Positions 37,808 to 44,613 of a stretch of DNA of 64,000 bases are shown piece after piece. Position 1 is the first letter of the stretch, and every line of letters starts with the position of its first letter. Source of the stretch: Anaerolineaceae bacterium. Lineage in GTDB: Bacteria; Chloroflexota; Anaerolineae; Anaerolineales; Villigracilaceae. The notes beneath the pieces were generated by a model. That model saw only the letters and a list, made by a program, of their open reading frames with translations, was not told where the DNA came from and searched no databases. The DNA is taken from contig WOUS01000002.1 of assembly GCA_009772985.1 (NCBI GenBank), positions 284,684-348,683 on the forward strand, written 5' to 3'. A program made the translations under genes and the position numbers.

Positions 37808-38773
37808 ATGGCAGATGCACGTCAACTTGAGATTTTGAAGAGCGGTGTCCAAGCGTGGAATGAGTGGCGGGAGGAGAATCCACGCGTGAAGATTGATCTC
37901 TATGGAGCCGATCTTAGTAGAGCACATCTCATGGGTGCCGATTTCAGAAGAGCCATTCTATGGGGAGCCCATCTCAGGGGAGCCGATCTCAAGGGAGCCG
38001 ATTTCAGAGAAGCCAATCTCAATGAGGCCTATCTCGGTGAGGCCGATCTCACGGGAGCTAATCTCAGTTATGCCGCCCTCAGTCTAACCAATTTCGATGT
38101 AGCCCATCTCGAGGAAGCCAATCTTGAGGGGGCCAATCTCTGGGGATCCTATCTCGATAGAGCCAGGCTTGTTGGGACAAAATTTGCGAAAGCAATCCTT
38201 GTAAACACACATATGGCGGATCTCGATCTGAGCCAGGCGGAGGGATTGGAAGAAGTTGTTCATCAGGCTCCTTCTGCTATCAGCACCAATACTCTTCAAT
38301 TTTCGAAGGGGAAAATCCCGGAGAAGTTCCTGCGGGGGTGCGGGTTGAGTGATTGGGAGGTCGAGTCGGCAAAGTTGTATCGGGATGGGCTATCGGCGAA
38401 GGAAGTGGATGATATTTTATATCGAGTGCGTAATCTGAGGGTGGGGCAGGCAGTGCAGATTAATCCGTTGTTCATTTCTTACAGCCATGCGGATGGGGCC
38501 TTCGTGGATGCAATGGAGGAGAAGCTGAACGAGAAGGGTATCCGCTTCTGGCGCGACATCCACGACGCCTCAGCGGGGCGGCTCGAAAAAGTTATTGACC
38601 GCGCTATGCGCCAGAATCCTACCGTGCTGCTGGTGCTCTCGAAGGATTCCGTCCAAAGCGATTGGGTCGAGCACGAGGCGCGATCGGCAAGAGAACTCGA
38701 AAAGGAACTCAAGCGGGATGTGCTGTGCTTCGCGAAACTGGTCGAGGGGTTGGATTTGTTTTATAAAGAATGA
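37808..38773 (+). CDS. Pentapeptide-repeat/TIR protein 2, TIR C-terminus deleted
   Basis: 321 residues with GAGGAGA upstream. Cap with WNEWREENP, about 23 pentapeptide repeats (about 28-145), the conserved linker (FLRGCGLSDWEVES), then TIR from NPLFISYSHADGAF with SDWVEHEA (Glu290 at the SARM1-type catalytic position). After KELKRDVLC the protein jumps straight to FAKLVEGLDLFYKE. An in-frame deletion has removed about 43 residues, the last beta-alpha elements of the TIR fold. It may be inactive, or act as a regulatory or dominant partner. It is the middle member of the tandem array. Confidence 0.83.
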   Translation: MADARQLEILKSGVQAWNEWREENPRVKIDLYGADLSRAHLMGADFRRAILWGAHLRGADLKGADFREANLNEAYLGEADLTGANLSYAALSLTNFDVAHLEEANLEGANLWGSYLDRARLVGTKFAKAILVNTHMADLDLSQAEGLEEVVHQAPSAISTNTLQFSKGKIPEKFLRGCGLSDWEVESAKLYRDGLSAKEVDDILYRVRNLRVGQAVQINPLFISYSHADGAFVDAMEEKLNEKGIRFWRDIHDASAGRLEKVIDRAMRQNPTVLLVLSKDSVQSDWVEHEARSARELEKELKRDVLCFAKLVEGLDLFYKE

Positions 38774-38800
38774 CCATAGACCGTGGACGGTGGACGATTT
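38773..38800. repeat. Period-7 word array ACNNTGG between TIR genes 2 and 3
   Basis: AC recurs at 38773, 38780, 38787 and 38794 (7-nt steps). The two middle units match ACNNTGG and the outer ones are degenerate. It begins inside the stop codon of TIR gene 2 and leads into GAGGAGATAGG, the ribosome site of gene 3. Confidence 0.75.
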
Positions 38801-38813
38801 GAGGAGATAGGAT

Positions 38814-39704
38814 ATGGCAGATGCACGTCAACTTGAGATTTTGAAAAAAAGCGTTTTTGCCTGGAATGAATGGCGGGGGGAGAATCCCAAAGTTCCGATT
38901 GACTTAAGTAGCACCGATCTTCGCAGTTACCATTTCTGGGGCGCTCATCTTGCATTTGCCGATCTCAGAAATACTGATCTCAGGACAGTCAATTTCAGGG
39001 AAACCAATCTTGAGGGAGCCAAGCTTGGAGGAGCGATGATTGGCGGCGCAGTTTTTGTGGATACCGATCTGAGCAAAACCGAGGGTCTTGAAGAAGTTGC
39101 CCATATTAGCGCATCTCATATCAGTACAAGTACAATCCATCTCTCGAAAGGCAAAATCCCTGCAAAGTTCCTCCGCGGTTGTGGGCTGAGGGATTGGGAG
39201 ATTGAATCGGCAAAGTTATATCAGCCAGGGCTCTCAACACAGGAAATTGATAACATTTTATACCGCGTTCATGATCTGCGGGCAGGCCAAGCGGTACAAT
39301 TCAATAATCTGTTCATCTCCTACAACCACAAGGATAGCGCCTTCGTGGATGCGATGGAGAAGCACCTTGATAAGCAAGGTATCCGTTTCTGGCGCGACAT
39401 CCACGATGCCACGTCCGGGCGGCTGGAAAAGGTGGTGGACCGGGCCATGCGCCAGAATCCCACCGTGCTACTGGTGCTCTCGAAGGATTCCGTCCAAAGC
39501 GATTGGGTCGAGCACGAGGCGCGATCGGCAAGAGAACTCGAAAAGGAACTCAAGCGGGATGTGCTGTGCGATTGGCCTGCACGCTTACGCGAGCAGATCA
39601 TGGAATACAACATCCTTGATTTCTCGAACTGGAAGGATGAGTCCGAGTTCACAAGGAAGTTCGCCAAGCTGGTCGAGGGGTTGGATTTGTTTTATAAGGA
39701 GTGA
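38814..39704 (+). CDS. Pentapeptide-repeat/TIR protein 3, nearly complete TIR
   Basis: 296 residues. Cap with WNEWRGENP, a short solenoid of about 11 pentapeptides (about 28-85), the same linker (FLRGCGLRDWEIES) and a TIR domain (about 164-290) with NLFISYNHKDSAFVD, FWRDIHDA, and SDWVEHEA (Trp231, Glu235). Only 11 residues are missing relative to copy 1 (between VLC and DW), apparently by deletion at a CTGTG microhomology. Of the three this is the best candidate for a working TIR NADase. The pentapeptide solenoid could bind nucleic acid or protein; its partner is unknown. It is the last gene of the presumed restriction-TIR operon. Confidence 0.86.
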   Translation: MADARQLEILKKSVFAWNEWRGENPKVPIDLSSTDLRSYHFWGAHLAFADLRNTDLRTVNFRETNLEGAKLGGAMIGGAVFVDTDLSKTEGLEEVAHISASHISTSTIHLSKGKIPAKFLRGCGLRDWEIESAKLYQPGLSTQEIDNILYRVHDLRAGQAVQFNNLFISYNHKDSAFVDAMEKHLDKQGIRFWRDIHDATSGRLEKVVDRAMRQNPTVLLVLSKDSVQSDWVEHEARSARELEKELKRDVLCDWPARLREQIMEYNILDFSNWKDESEFTRKFAKLVEGLDLFYKE

Positions 39705-39709
39705 CGGTG

Positions 39710-39742
39710 AGGCCTCCGAGTTCTGGCAGAACTCGGAGGCCT
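39710..39742. repeat. Perfect palindrome, CTCCGAGTTCTG family (copy 3)
   Basis: Two perfect 16-bp arms (AGGCCTCCGAGTTCTG and its complement) around one G, 6 nt after the stop of TIR gene 3. Confidence 0.8.
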
Positions 39743-39747
39743 GTAAT

Positions 39748-39784
39748 AAAGGCTTCCGAAACCATCCCGGCTTCGGAAGCCTTT
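39748..39784. terminator. Terminator-like hairpin, left copy
   Basis: AAAGGCTTCCGAA pairs with TTCGGAAGCCTTT around an 11-nt loop, with T-runs on both strands. It is nearly identical to 40724-40758 and is the first part of a direct repeat flanking the nucleotidyltransferase cassette. Confidence 0.8.
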
Positions 39785-39788
39785 CCTA

Positions 39789-39823
39789 ATTCACTATTCA
39801 CCATTCACTATTCACTATTCACT
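39789..39823. repeat. Period-7 ATTCACT word array
   Basis: Five consecutive 7-nt units of ATTCACT (second unit ATTCACC). The matching array at 40757-40798 uses ATTCCCT/ATTCCCC. Confidence 0.85.
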
Positions 39824-39828
39824 GCTCC

Positions 39829-39861
39829 CTTTATCTTCGGCCCTCCCGCGATGACTTCCTT
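39829..39861 (-). pseudogene. Ghost of a pckA 3' end
   Basis: On the minus strand these 33 bases read KEVIAGGPKIK, matching the pckA C-terminus KEVVEAGPKIK at 40802-40840 codon for codon, with synonymous and non-synonymous differences; the stop has decayed. It is preceded by the same hairpin and word-array order as the genuine pckA 3' flank. It is a duplicated, diverged junction, not an active gene. Confidence 0.75.
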
Positions 39862-39878
39862 CAGTGAAGGGGTATAAT
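39851..39878 (+). promoter_or_regulatory. Promoter of the small-protein/nucleotidyltransferase pair
   Basis: TATAAT at 39873-39878, with ATGACT 16 nt upstream as a fair -35. The ATG follows the -10 box after 6 nt, so the transcript would be leaderless. The -35 lies within the pckA ghost. Confidence 0.55.
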
Positions 39879-39884
39879 CAAATT

Positions 39885-40130
39885 ATGAGCGTCTTGTCTT
39901 CCGATACCCACCCCAAAATGGAAGCCCTGCAAATTCAGTTCATTCGGCGCATGTCCGCGTGGAAAAAAATCTCCATTGTGGACGACCTGAACGAAACGGT
40001 TAAAACACTGGCAGTCAGCGGCATTAAACAGCGGCATCCCGAAGCAATGCCCGAACAAATCCACCGCATGTTGGCGGACTTAATGCTTGGCGCAGAACTG
40101 GCGCGAAAGGTATATGACCATGCAAGGTGA
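39885..40130 (+). CDS. Small protein paired with a nucleotidyltransferase (possible antitoxin)
   Basis: 81 residues from the ATG 6 nt after a TATAAT box; a GTG start further upstream at 39864 overlaps the promoter and is less likely. Helical, with RRMSAWKKISIVDDLN, IKQRHPEAM and LADLMLGAELARKVY. Proteins of this look commonly precede nucleotidyltransferase genes in cyanobacteria and Chloroflexi. Its 3' end overlaps the nucleotidyltransferase start by 17 nt. A toxin-antitoxin-like role is plausible by arrangement only. Confidence 0.7.
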   Translation: MSVLSSDTHPKMEALQIQFIRRMSAWKKISIVDDLNETVKTLAVSGIKQRHPEAMPEQIHRMLADLMLGAELARKVYDHAR

Positions 40131-40695
40131 ATCCACTCGAATCACATTGCTCGTCGCGCAAACGCTGGAGCAAATCGGAATCCCCTATGCGGTGGGCGGC
40201 TCGCTCGCCAGTTCCATGCACGGCGTCATGCGCTCCACGCTGGATGTGGATATTGTGGCAGACATGAGACTGGAACACATCCAACCGCTGGTTGCCGCGC
40301 TCTCGAAGGAATTCTATGCCGACGACGAAATGATGAGGGACGCCATCGAACATCACAGCAGTTTCAACCTCATCCACTATGAAACCGCCTTCAAGGTGGA
40401 TATTTTCATCCAAAAATTGCGCGCCTTCGATCAAATGCAATTGGAACGGCGTCAACTGTCGGTGATTGCAACCGACCCCGAACAAAGCGTGTATGTTGTC
40501 AGTCCCGAAGATATTATCCTTGCCAAACTGGAATGGTATCGCATGGGCGGCGAAGTCTCCGACCGCCAATGGCGCGACATCCTCGGCGTGTTGAAAACCC
40601 GCGCGGGCGAGCTTGACCTGGTTTATTTGCGAACATGGGCAAAGGAACTCAAAGTCACAGACCTGCTCGAGCGCGCCTTGAAGGAATCTGAATAG
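40114..40695 (+). CDS. MNT/AbiEii-like nucleotidyltransferase
   Basis: 193 residues from the ATG at 40114, inside the end of the previous gene. The nucleotidyltransferase core is VGGSLASSMHG followed by STLDVDIVAD (the GS and DxD motifs), with a later FKVDIFI acidic strand and a helical tail (AKLEWYRMGG). Related minimal nucleotidyltransferases act as toxins, antitoxins or resistance enzymes that nucleotidylate a target. The substrate is unknown. The gene pair sits between two direct repeats that include a pckA 3' end, so it looks like an inserted cassette. Confidence 0.8.
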   Translation: MTMQGESTRITLLVAQTLEQIGIPYAVGGSLASSMHGVMRSTLDVDIVADMRLEHIQPLVAALSKEFYADDEMMRDAIEHHSSFNLIHYETAFKVDIFIQKLRAFDQMQLERRQLSVIATDPEQSVYVVSPEDIILAKLEWYRMGGEVSDRQWRDILGVLKTRAGELDLVYLRTWAKELKVTDLLERALKESE

Positions 40696-40723
40696 CCCAC
40701 CCTTTGGCATAGGATCAAAAAAC

Positions 40724-40758
40724 AAGGCTTCCGAAACCATCCCGGCTTCGGAAGCCTT
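40724..40758. terminator. Terminator-like hairpin, right copy
   Basis: AAGGCTTCCGAA / TTCGGAAGCCTT with the same loop as 39748-39784. It lies between the convergent nucleotidyltransferase and pckA genes. Confidence 0.8.
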
Positions 40759-40798
40759 TCACTATTCCCTATTCCCTATTCCCCATTCCCCATTCACT
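40757..40798. repeat. Period-7 ATTCCCY word array beside the pckA stop
   Basis: Consecutive 7-nt units from 40764: ATTCCCT twice, ATTCCCC twice, then ATTCACT. The array ends 3 nt before the pckA stop codon. Confidence 0.85.
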
Positions 40799-40801
40799 GC
40801 T

Positions 40802-42448
40802 CTACTTGATTTTCGGCCCCGCCTCCACCACTTCCTTCGGCGTGTCGGCCTCGAACTTCTTCATGTTGTCAATGAAGCGCGAAGCCAACTGCTTGTAGCG
40901 CTTCCAGTACTCGGTCTCCTTCTGCCAGGAGCGGGCCGGGTACATCACGTCCTCCGGCACATCCGGGCAGGTCTTGGGGACTTCGAAGCCGAAGACCGGG
41001 TCGGTGTAATATTCCACGCCCTCCAGTTTGCCGTCCAGCACGGCGCTGAGCAGGCCGCGGGTGTGTTTGATGCTGATGCGCTTGCCCACGCCGTACGGTC
41101 CGCCCACCCAACCGGTGTTGACCAGCCAGCACTTCACGCCGTAGCGCTCGATCTTGCGCCGCAGCAGGTCCGCGTAGAAGGCCGGACGATGCACCATGAA
41201 CGGGCCGCCAAAGCAGGCCGAGAAGGTGATCTCCGGCTCGTCGCGCAGGCCGAGTTCGGTCCCGGCGATCTTGGAGGTGTAGCCGGAGATGAAATGGTAC
41301 ATGGCCTGTTCCACGGTCAGGCGCGCAATCGGCGGCATCACGCCGGAGGCGTCGCAGGTCAGGAAGATGATGTTCTTCGGATGTCCGCCGCGCTTCTCGG
41401 CGATGGCGTTCTCGATGTAATCCAGCGGATACGAGGCGCGCGTGTTCTCGGTGATGGAGGCGTCGTCCAGGTCAATGGCGCGCGTCACCGGGTCGAAGAC
41501 CACGTTCTCCAGGATCGTCCCGAAGCGCCGCGTGCAGGCGTAGATCTGCGGCTCGGCAGACTCGGACAGTTCGATCACCTTGGCGTAACAGCCGTCCTCG
41601 AAGTTGAACACGCCGTTGTCGGACCAGCCGTGCTCATCGTCGCCGATCAGGCCGCGCGCCGGGTCCGCGGACAGGGTCGTCTTCCCGGTCCCGGACAGGC
41701 CGAAGAAGAGCGCCACGTCGCCGGACTTGCCGACATTGGCCGAGCAGTGCATGGTCATCACGCCGTCGTTCAGAGGCAGCAGGTAGTTCAGCAGGGTGAA
41801 GACCGATTTCTTGATCTCGCCGCCGTAGCCGGTGTTGCCGATGATGCACAACTTCTGGGCAAAGTTGAGCACGATGAAGGTCTCGGTGGGCGTCTGGTCA
41901 ATCTGCGGGAAAGCCTTGAAGCCGGGGGCGGCGATGACGGTGAACTCCGGCGAGAAGCGGCGGTATTCTTCCGACGCCTGCGGCTTGATGAACATGTTGC
42001 GGGCGAACAGGCTGTGCCAGGCCAGTTCCGTCACCACCCGGACCGGGAGCCTGTACTGCGGGTCCGCGCCGCCGTAGCAGTCCTGGACGAACAGGTCGCG
42101 GCCCTGCAGGTAGCCTTGCAGGCGGGCGAACAGTTCGTCGAACTTCTCCGGCGCGAACGGACGGTTGTACTGTCCCCACCAGATATCCCCTTCTGTGCCC
42201 GGCTCGCGGACGACGAACTTGTCGTTGGCGGCGCGGGCGGTGTGCTTGCCGGTGTTGACAACCACCGGCCCGAGGCGGGAAAGACTCGCCTCGCCGCGAA
42301 AGATAATTTCCTCGTACAGCGCTTCGGTCGGCAGGTTCCAGTAGACCTTGCGCAAGTTGGACAACCCGAGATAATCCAGGCCGTAGTCGGCGCGCACCGC
42401 CGCGGCCTGTCCTTCGGTGGGAGTTTTGATGTTGAGAATATTGTTCAT
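40802..42448 (-). CDS. pckA: Phosphoenolpyruvate carboxykinase (ATP)
   Basis: 548 residues from the ATG at 42448; an in-frame GTG at 42460 overlaps the word array and is less likely. The enzyme converts oxaloacetate plus ATP to PEP, CO2 and ADP, the entry to gluconeogenesis. Signatures: the P-loop GLSGTGKTTLS, the acidic DDEHGWS following it, the substrate-site RYG-like region before the P-loop (GNTGYGGEIKKS), and ENTRASYPLDYIENA. Length is normal. The gene is downstream of the aminotransferase on the same strand, separated only by a 7-nt word array. Together they interconvert aspartate, oxaloacetate and PEP. Confidence 0.95.
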   Translation of the reverse strand: MNNILNIKTPTEGQAAAVRADYGLDYLGLSNLRKVYWNLPTEALYEEIIFRGEASLSRLGPVVVNTGKHTARAANDKFVVREPGTEGDIWWGQYNRPFAPEKFDELFARLQGYLQGRDLFVQDCYGGADPQYRLPVRVVTELAWHSLFARNMFIKPQASEEYRRFSPEFTVIAAPGFKAFPQIDQTPTETFIVLNFAQKLCIIGNTGYGGEIKKSVFTLLNYLLPLNDGVMTMHCSANVGKSGDVALFFGLSGTGKTTLSADPARGLIGDDEHGWSDNGVFNFEDGCYAKVIELSESAEPQIYACTRRFGTILENVVFDPVTRAIDLDDASITENTRASYPLDYIENAIAEKRGGHPKNIIFLTCDASGVMPPIARLTVEQAMYHFISGYTSKIAGTELGLRDEPEITFSACFGGPFMVHRPAFYADLLRRKIERYGVKCWLVNTGWVGGPYGVGKRISIKHTRGLLSAVLDGKLEGVEYYTDPVFGFEVPKTCPDVPEDVMYPARSWQKETEYWKRYKQLASRFIDNMKKFEADTPKEVVEAGPKIK

Positions 42449-42458
42449 AGCCTCATCC

Positions 42459-42507
42459 ACTGATCACTGAAAACTGTTTACTGTATACTGTTCACTGGAC
42501 ACTGGCT
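42459..42507. repeat. Period-7 ACTGNNN word array filling the aspartate aminotransferase-pckA gap
   Basis: ACTG starts at 42459, 42466, 42473, 42480, 42487, 42494 and 42501, exactly 7 nt apart. The three intervening bases differ in every unit (ATC, AAA, TTT, TAT, TTC, GAC, GCT). It ends one base before the aminotransferase stop codon, so it is essentially the entire intergenic region. Confidence 0.92.
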
Positions 42508-42508
42508 C

Positions 42509-43741
42509 TCAAAGCCAATCCCTCAGCAGTTTGCGGTCGCCGATGTAGATCTCGGACGGCGCGTTCGGGTCGAGCGCCCACTTCATGCGCTCCACGCCCT
42601 CGGTCAGTTCCTTGACCGTCCCGGCGAAACTCAGGCGCAGGTGGCCCTCCATGCCGAATTCCTTGCCCGGCACCGTCACCACCAGCGCCTTCTTGAGCAG
42701 GAAATTCGACAGTTCCACCGAGTTCTTCGCCACGCTGTTGCGGCAGTAGGCTTTGAAATCGGGCAGGGCGTAGAACGTGCCCTCCGGCTTGACGCAATGC
42801 ACGTCGGCGAAGGTGCGCAGTTCCTGCATCAGCACGTCGCGGTTGTTCTGGATGGTCAGCCGCAGCGACTCGACCACCGACTGCATCCCGGTCAACGCGC
42901 CTTCGGCGGCGGCCTGCATGACCGGCGAGACGCAGGTGGTCGTCTGCGACTGGACGTTGGTCATGATCTCCACCAGTTTCTTCGGCGCCACCACCCAGCC
43001 GACGCGGAAGCCGGTCATGCCGTAGAGTTTCGCCACGCCGTTGACCAGGATGAGTTTGGAATTTTCCACATCTTTAGACGTGTACGCACAAGACGGCTTC
43101 GCCACTTTCCCATCGAAAACCAGTTTGTGATAGATGTCGTCGCAAATCATGTAGATGCCCTTGCTCTCGCAAAGTTCCACGATCTTCGCGACCAGTTCCT
43201 CGGGATAGACCATGCCGGAGGGATTGTTCGGGCTGTTGACGATGATGGCTTTGGTGTACGAGCCGACCACGCGCTCGATCTCGTCGAAGCGCGGGATGAA
43301 GGTCCCGTCTTCGGGCGTGACGATGACCGGCGTCCCGCCGACCATGCGGATCATCTCCGGGTAACTGACCCAGTACGGAGCCAGCACCACCACCTCGTCC
43401 TGCGGGTTGCACAGCGTGAAGAGGATGTTGAACAACGACTGCTTGGCCCCGTCCGAGACGATGATATTCTGCGGCGCGACCACGCGGTTGTAATTCTCCT
43501 CCGTGTACCGGACGATGGCCTTTTTCAACGAAGGCGTGCCGTCGGTGGGGACGTATTTCACGTCGCCGCTGCTCAGTTTGGCCGCCGAACTCAGGATGGC
43601 CGTGATGGGCGTCTTGTTCTTCGGCTCGCCAATGCCCAGGTGGATGACCGGCTCGCCTTTTTCGCGCAGCAGCCGGGCTGCCTCGTTCAGGGCAATGGTG
43701 GGCGAAGCGGGAATCGAACTTGCGACTTGACTCAGACTCAT
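42509..43741 (-). CDS. Class I aspartate aminotransferase
   Basis: 410 residues from the ATG at 43741 with AGGAGA upstream; the longer reading adds 31 unsupported residues. Fold-type I PLP aminotransferase with GEPKNKTP, SDGAKQS, APYWVSYPEM, NSPNNPSG, the internal aldimine lysine in NGVAKLYGMTG and GFRVGW. This is the Ib-type aspartate/prephenate aminotransferase group. It moves amino groups between aspartate and 2-oxoglutarate and feeds oxaloacetate to the downstream PEP carboxykinase. Confidence 0.9.
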   Translation of the reverse strand: MSLSQVASSIPASPTIALNEAARLLREKGEPVIHLGIGEPKNKTPITAILSSAAKLSSGDVKYVPTDGTPSLKKAIVRYTEENYNRVVAPQNIIVSDGAKQSLFNILFTLCNPQDEVVVLAPYWVSYPEMIRMVGGTPVIVTPEDGTFIPRFDEIERVVGSYTKAIIVNSPNNPSGMVYPEELVAKIVELCESKGIYMICDDIYHKLVFDGKVAKPSCAYTSKDVENSKLILVNGVAKLYGMTGFRVGWVVAPKKLVEIMTNVQSQTTTCVSPVMQAAAEGALTGMQSVVESLRLTIQNNRDVLMQELRTFADVHCVKPEGTFYALPDFKAYCRNSVAKNSVELSNFLLKKALVVTVPGKEFGMEGHLRLSFAGTVKELTEGVERMKWALDPNAPSEIYIGDRKLLRDWL

Positions 43742-43761
43742 GCTGCTTCTCCTGTAGATTT

Positions 43762-43790
43762 GTGAAAAATTCCGGCCGGGCATCCGGCCA
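43762..43790 (-). promoter_or_regulatory. Possible leader hairpin/attenuator before the aminotransferase
   Basis: On the minus strand GGCCGG and CCGGCC form a 6-bp stem with a 4-nt loop, followed by GGAATTTTT about 20 nt before the start codon. The shape resembles a small terminator in the leader. Confidence 0.35.
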
Positions 43791-43955
43791 GAGAGTGACC
43801 CCATGTCTGCATTGCCTGCGGTCTCACAAGCCAATTATAACAAATCCCCTTATCCTCAAGAGTGCAAATTCATGGTAATCCCTCCCCTCCCTGCGAGTCT
43901 CCCCCATTTTCGCTTGCGCGGGCGAAAATACTCTGTTGCAAACACAATTGGTGTG

Positions 43956-44091
43956 TCGCTGCGAGGAGGCCTGAAAGGCCGACGAAGCAGTCTCCCGGCC
44001 CGCAAGGGGAAAGTCCCCGAAGGAAATCGCTTCGTCGGGTCTCGATACGGCCTTCGGCCTACTCGACCCTCCTCGCAACGACACGGGGCGA
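43956..44091. repeat. Dispersed CGCTGCGAGG/CCTCGCAACG inverted repeat (copy 2)
   Basis: Outer arms TCGCTGCGAGG and CCTCGCAACGA with inner GACGAAGCAGTC and ATCGCTTCGTCG arms. Same family as 26709-26840. Confidence 0.65.
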
Positions 44092-44122
44092 AAATAAAAG
44101 TGACGACGCAGGGCGTCGTCAC
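44092..44122 (-). terminator. Intrinsic terminator of rpmF
   Basis: On the minus strand GTGACGACGC / GCGTCGTCAC (10 bp, 3-nt loop) is followed directly by TTTTATTTT, 42 nt after the rpmF stop. Confidence 0.88.
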
Positions 44123-44163
44123 CGGGAACGATGAGCGCAAGAGGCCGCACGCGCGAGGCGCGG

Positions 44164-44361
44164 CTACTTCTTCTTCTCTTCCTTCTTGATCTCGATCACT
44201 TCGCGGCCCTTGTAGAAACCGCAGTTCGGGCAGACGATGTGCTGCAGGATCATGGTTCCGCAGTTCGAGCAGGCAACCAGGCTGGCGGGTTCCAGCGCGT
44301 CGTGGGCGCGGCGGCGGTCGCGACGGCCTTTCGAGAGTTTTCTCTTTGGATGAGGGGGCAT
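44164..44361 (-). CDS. rpmF: Ribosomal protein bL32
   Basis: 65 residues, with AAGGAG upstream. The N-terminus PPHPKRKLSKGRRDRRRAHD is followed by a zinc ribbon with Cys31, Cys34, Cys44 and Cys47 (CSNC, CPNC), then a lysine-rich tail. bL32 binds 23S rRNA in the 50S subunit. All four zinc cysteines are kept, so this is the C+ form. It lies downstream of prfB on the same strand. Confidence 0.95.
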   Translation of the reverse strand: MPPHPKRKLSKGRRDRRRAHDALEPASLVACSNCGTMILQHIVCPNCGFYKGREVIEIKKEEKKK

Positions 44362-44383
44362 TCCTTACTCCTTTTTTCTTCAT

Positions 44384-44414
44384 GCTCTTTCGGGGGCCGA
44401 GCCCCCGAAAGAGC
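44384..44414. repeat. 14-bp perfect hairpin upstream of rpmF
   Basis: GCTCTTTCGGGGGC / GCCCCCGAAAGAGC around a CGA loop, 22 nt before the rpmF start. There is no T-run on either side, so it is not a typical terminator; it may be a leader structure or processing site. Confidence 0.6.
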
Positions 44415-44525
44415 AAAATTGCTAAGATAGTTTCTGGCAAAGCGGGCTGATTATAGTAGTGAAGCGCAGGAGCGTCAAGTACAAATCCTGAAATTCGGAC
44501 AGATGATCTGGTAGACATTTTTTTT

Positions 44526-44592
44526 GCAGCGGATTTACGCGGATTACGCGGATTGTGTTCTTCCTCCTCCGCGAGAATCTGCGTAATCCGCT
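44526..44592. repeat. Dispersed inverted repeat, GCGGATTACGCGGATT family (copy 3)
   Basis: GCAGCGGATTTACGC at the left pairs with GCGTAATCCGCTGC at the right. GCGGATT recurs three times at 9-10 nt spacing in the left arm. It lies just after the prfB stop. Confidence 0.7.
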
Positions 44593-44613
44593 GCCGATCT
44601 TTCGTGGAAGGCG

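Larger units (their letters stand above)
43742..44163. other. Gene-free interval between aminotransferase and rpmF
   Basis: 422 bp. It holds the leader hairpin, a long CTGCGAGG...CCTCGCAACG dispersed repeat (43956-44091) and the rpmF terminator. No gene is supported. Confidence 0.75.

Noticed and set aside
36460..39704. Thoeris or CBASS system
   Set aside because: TIR proteins are present but no ThsA-type SLOG effector and no cyclic-nucleotide synthase was found.
41063..42463. 466-residue plus-strand frame opposite pckA
   Set aside because: Antisense shadow of a well-conserved enzyme.
42459..42507. CRISPR or iteron origin interpretation of the word arrays
   Set aside because: Units of 7-9 nt without spacers are far too short for CRISPR, and no cas, rep or dnaA gene is near.
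44384..44414. Terminator of prfB
   Set aside because: A perfect stem, but no T-run on either strand; left as an unassigned hairpin.
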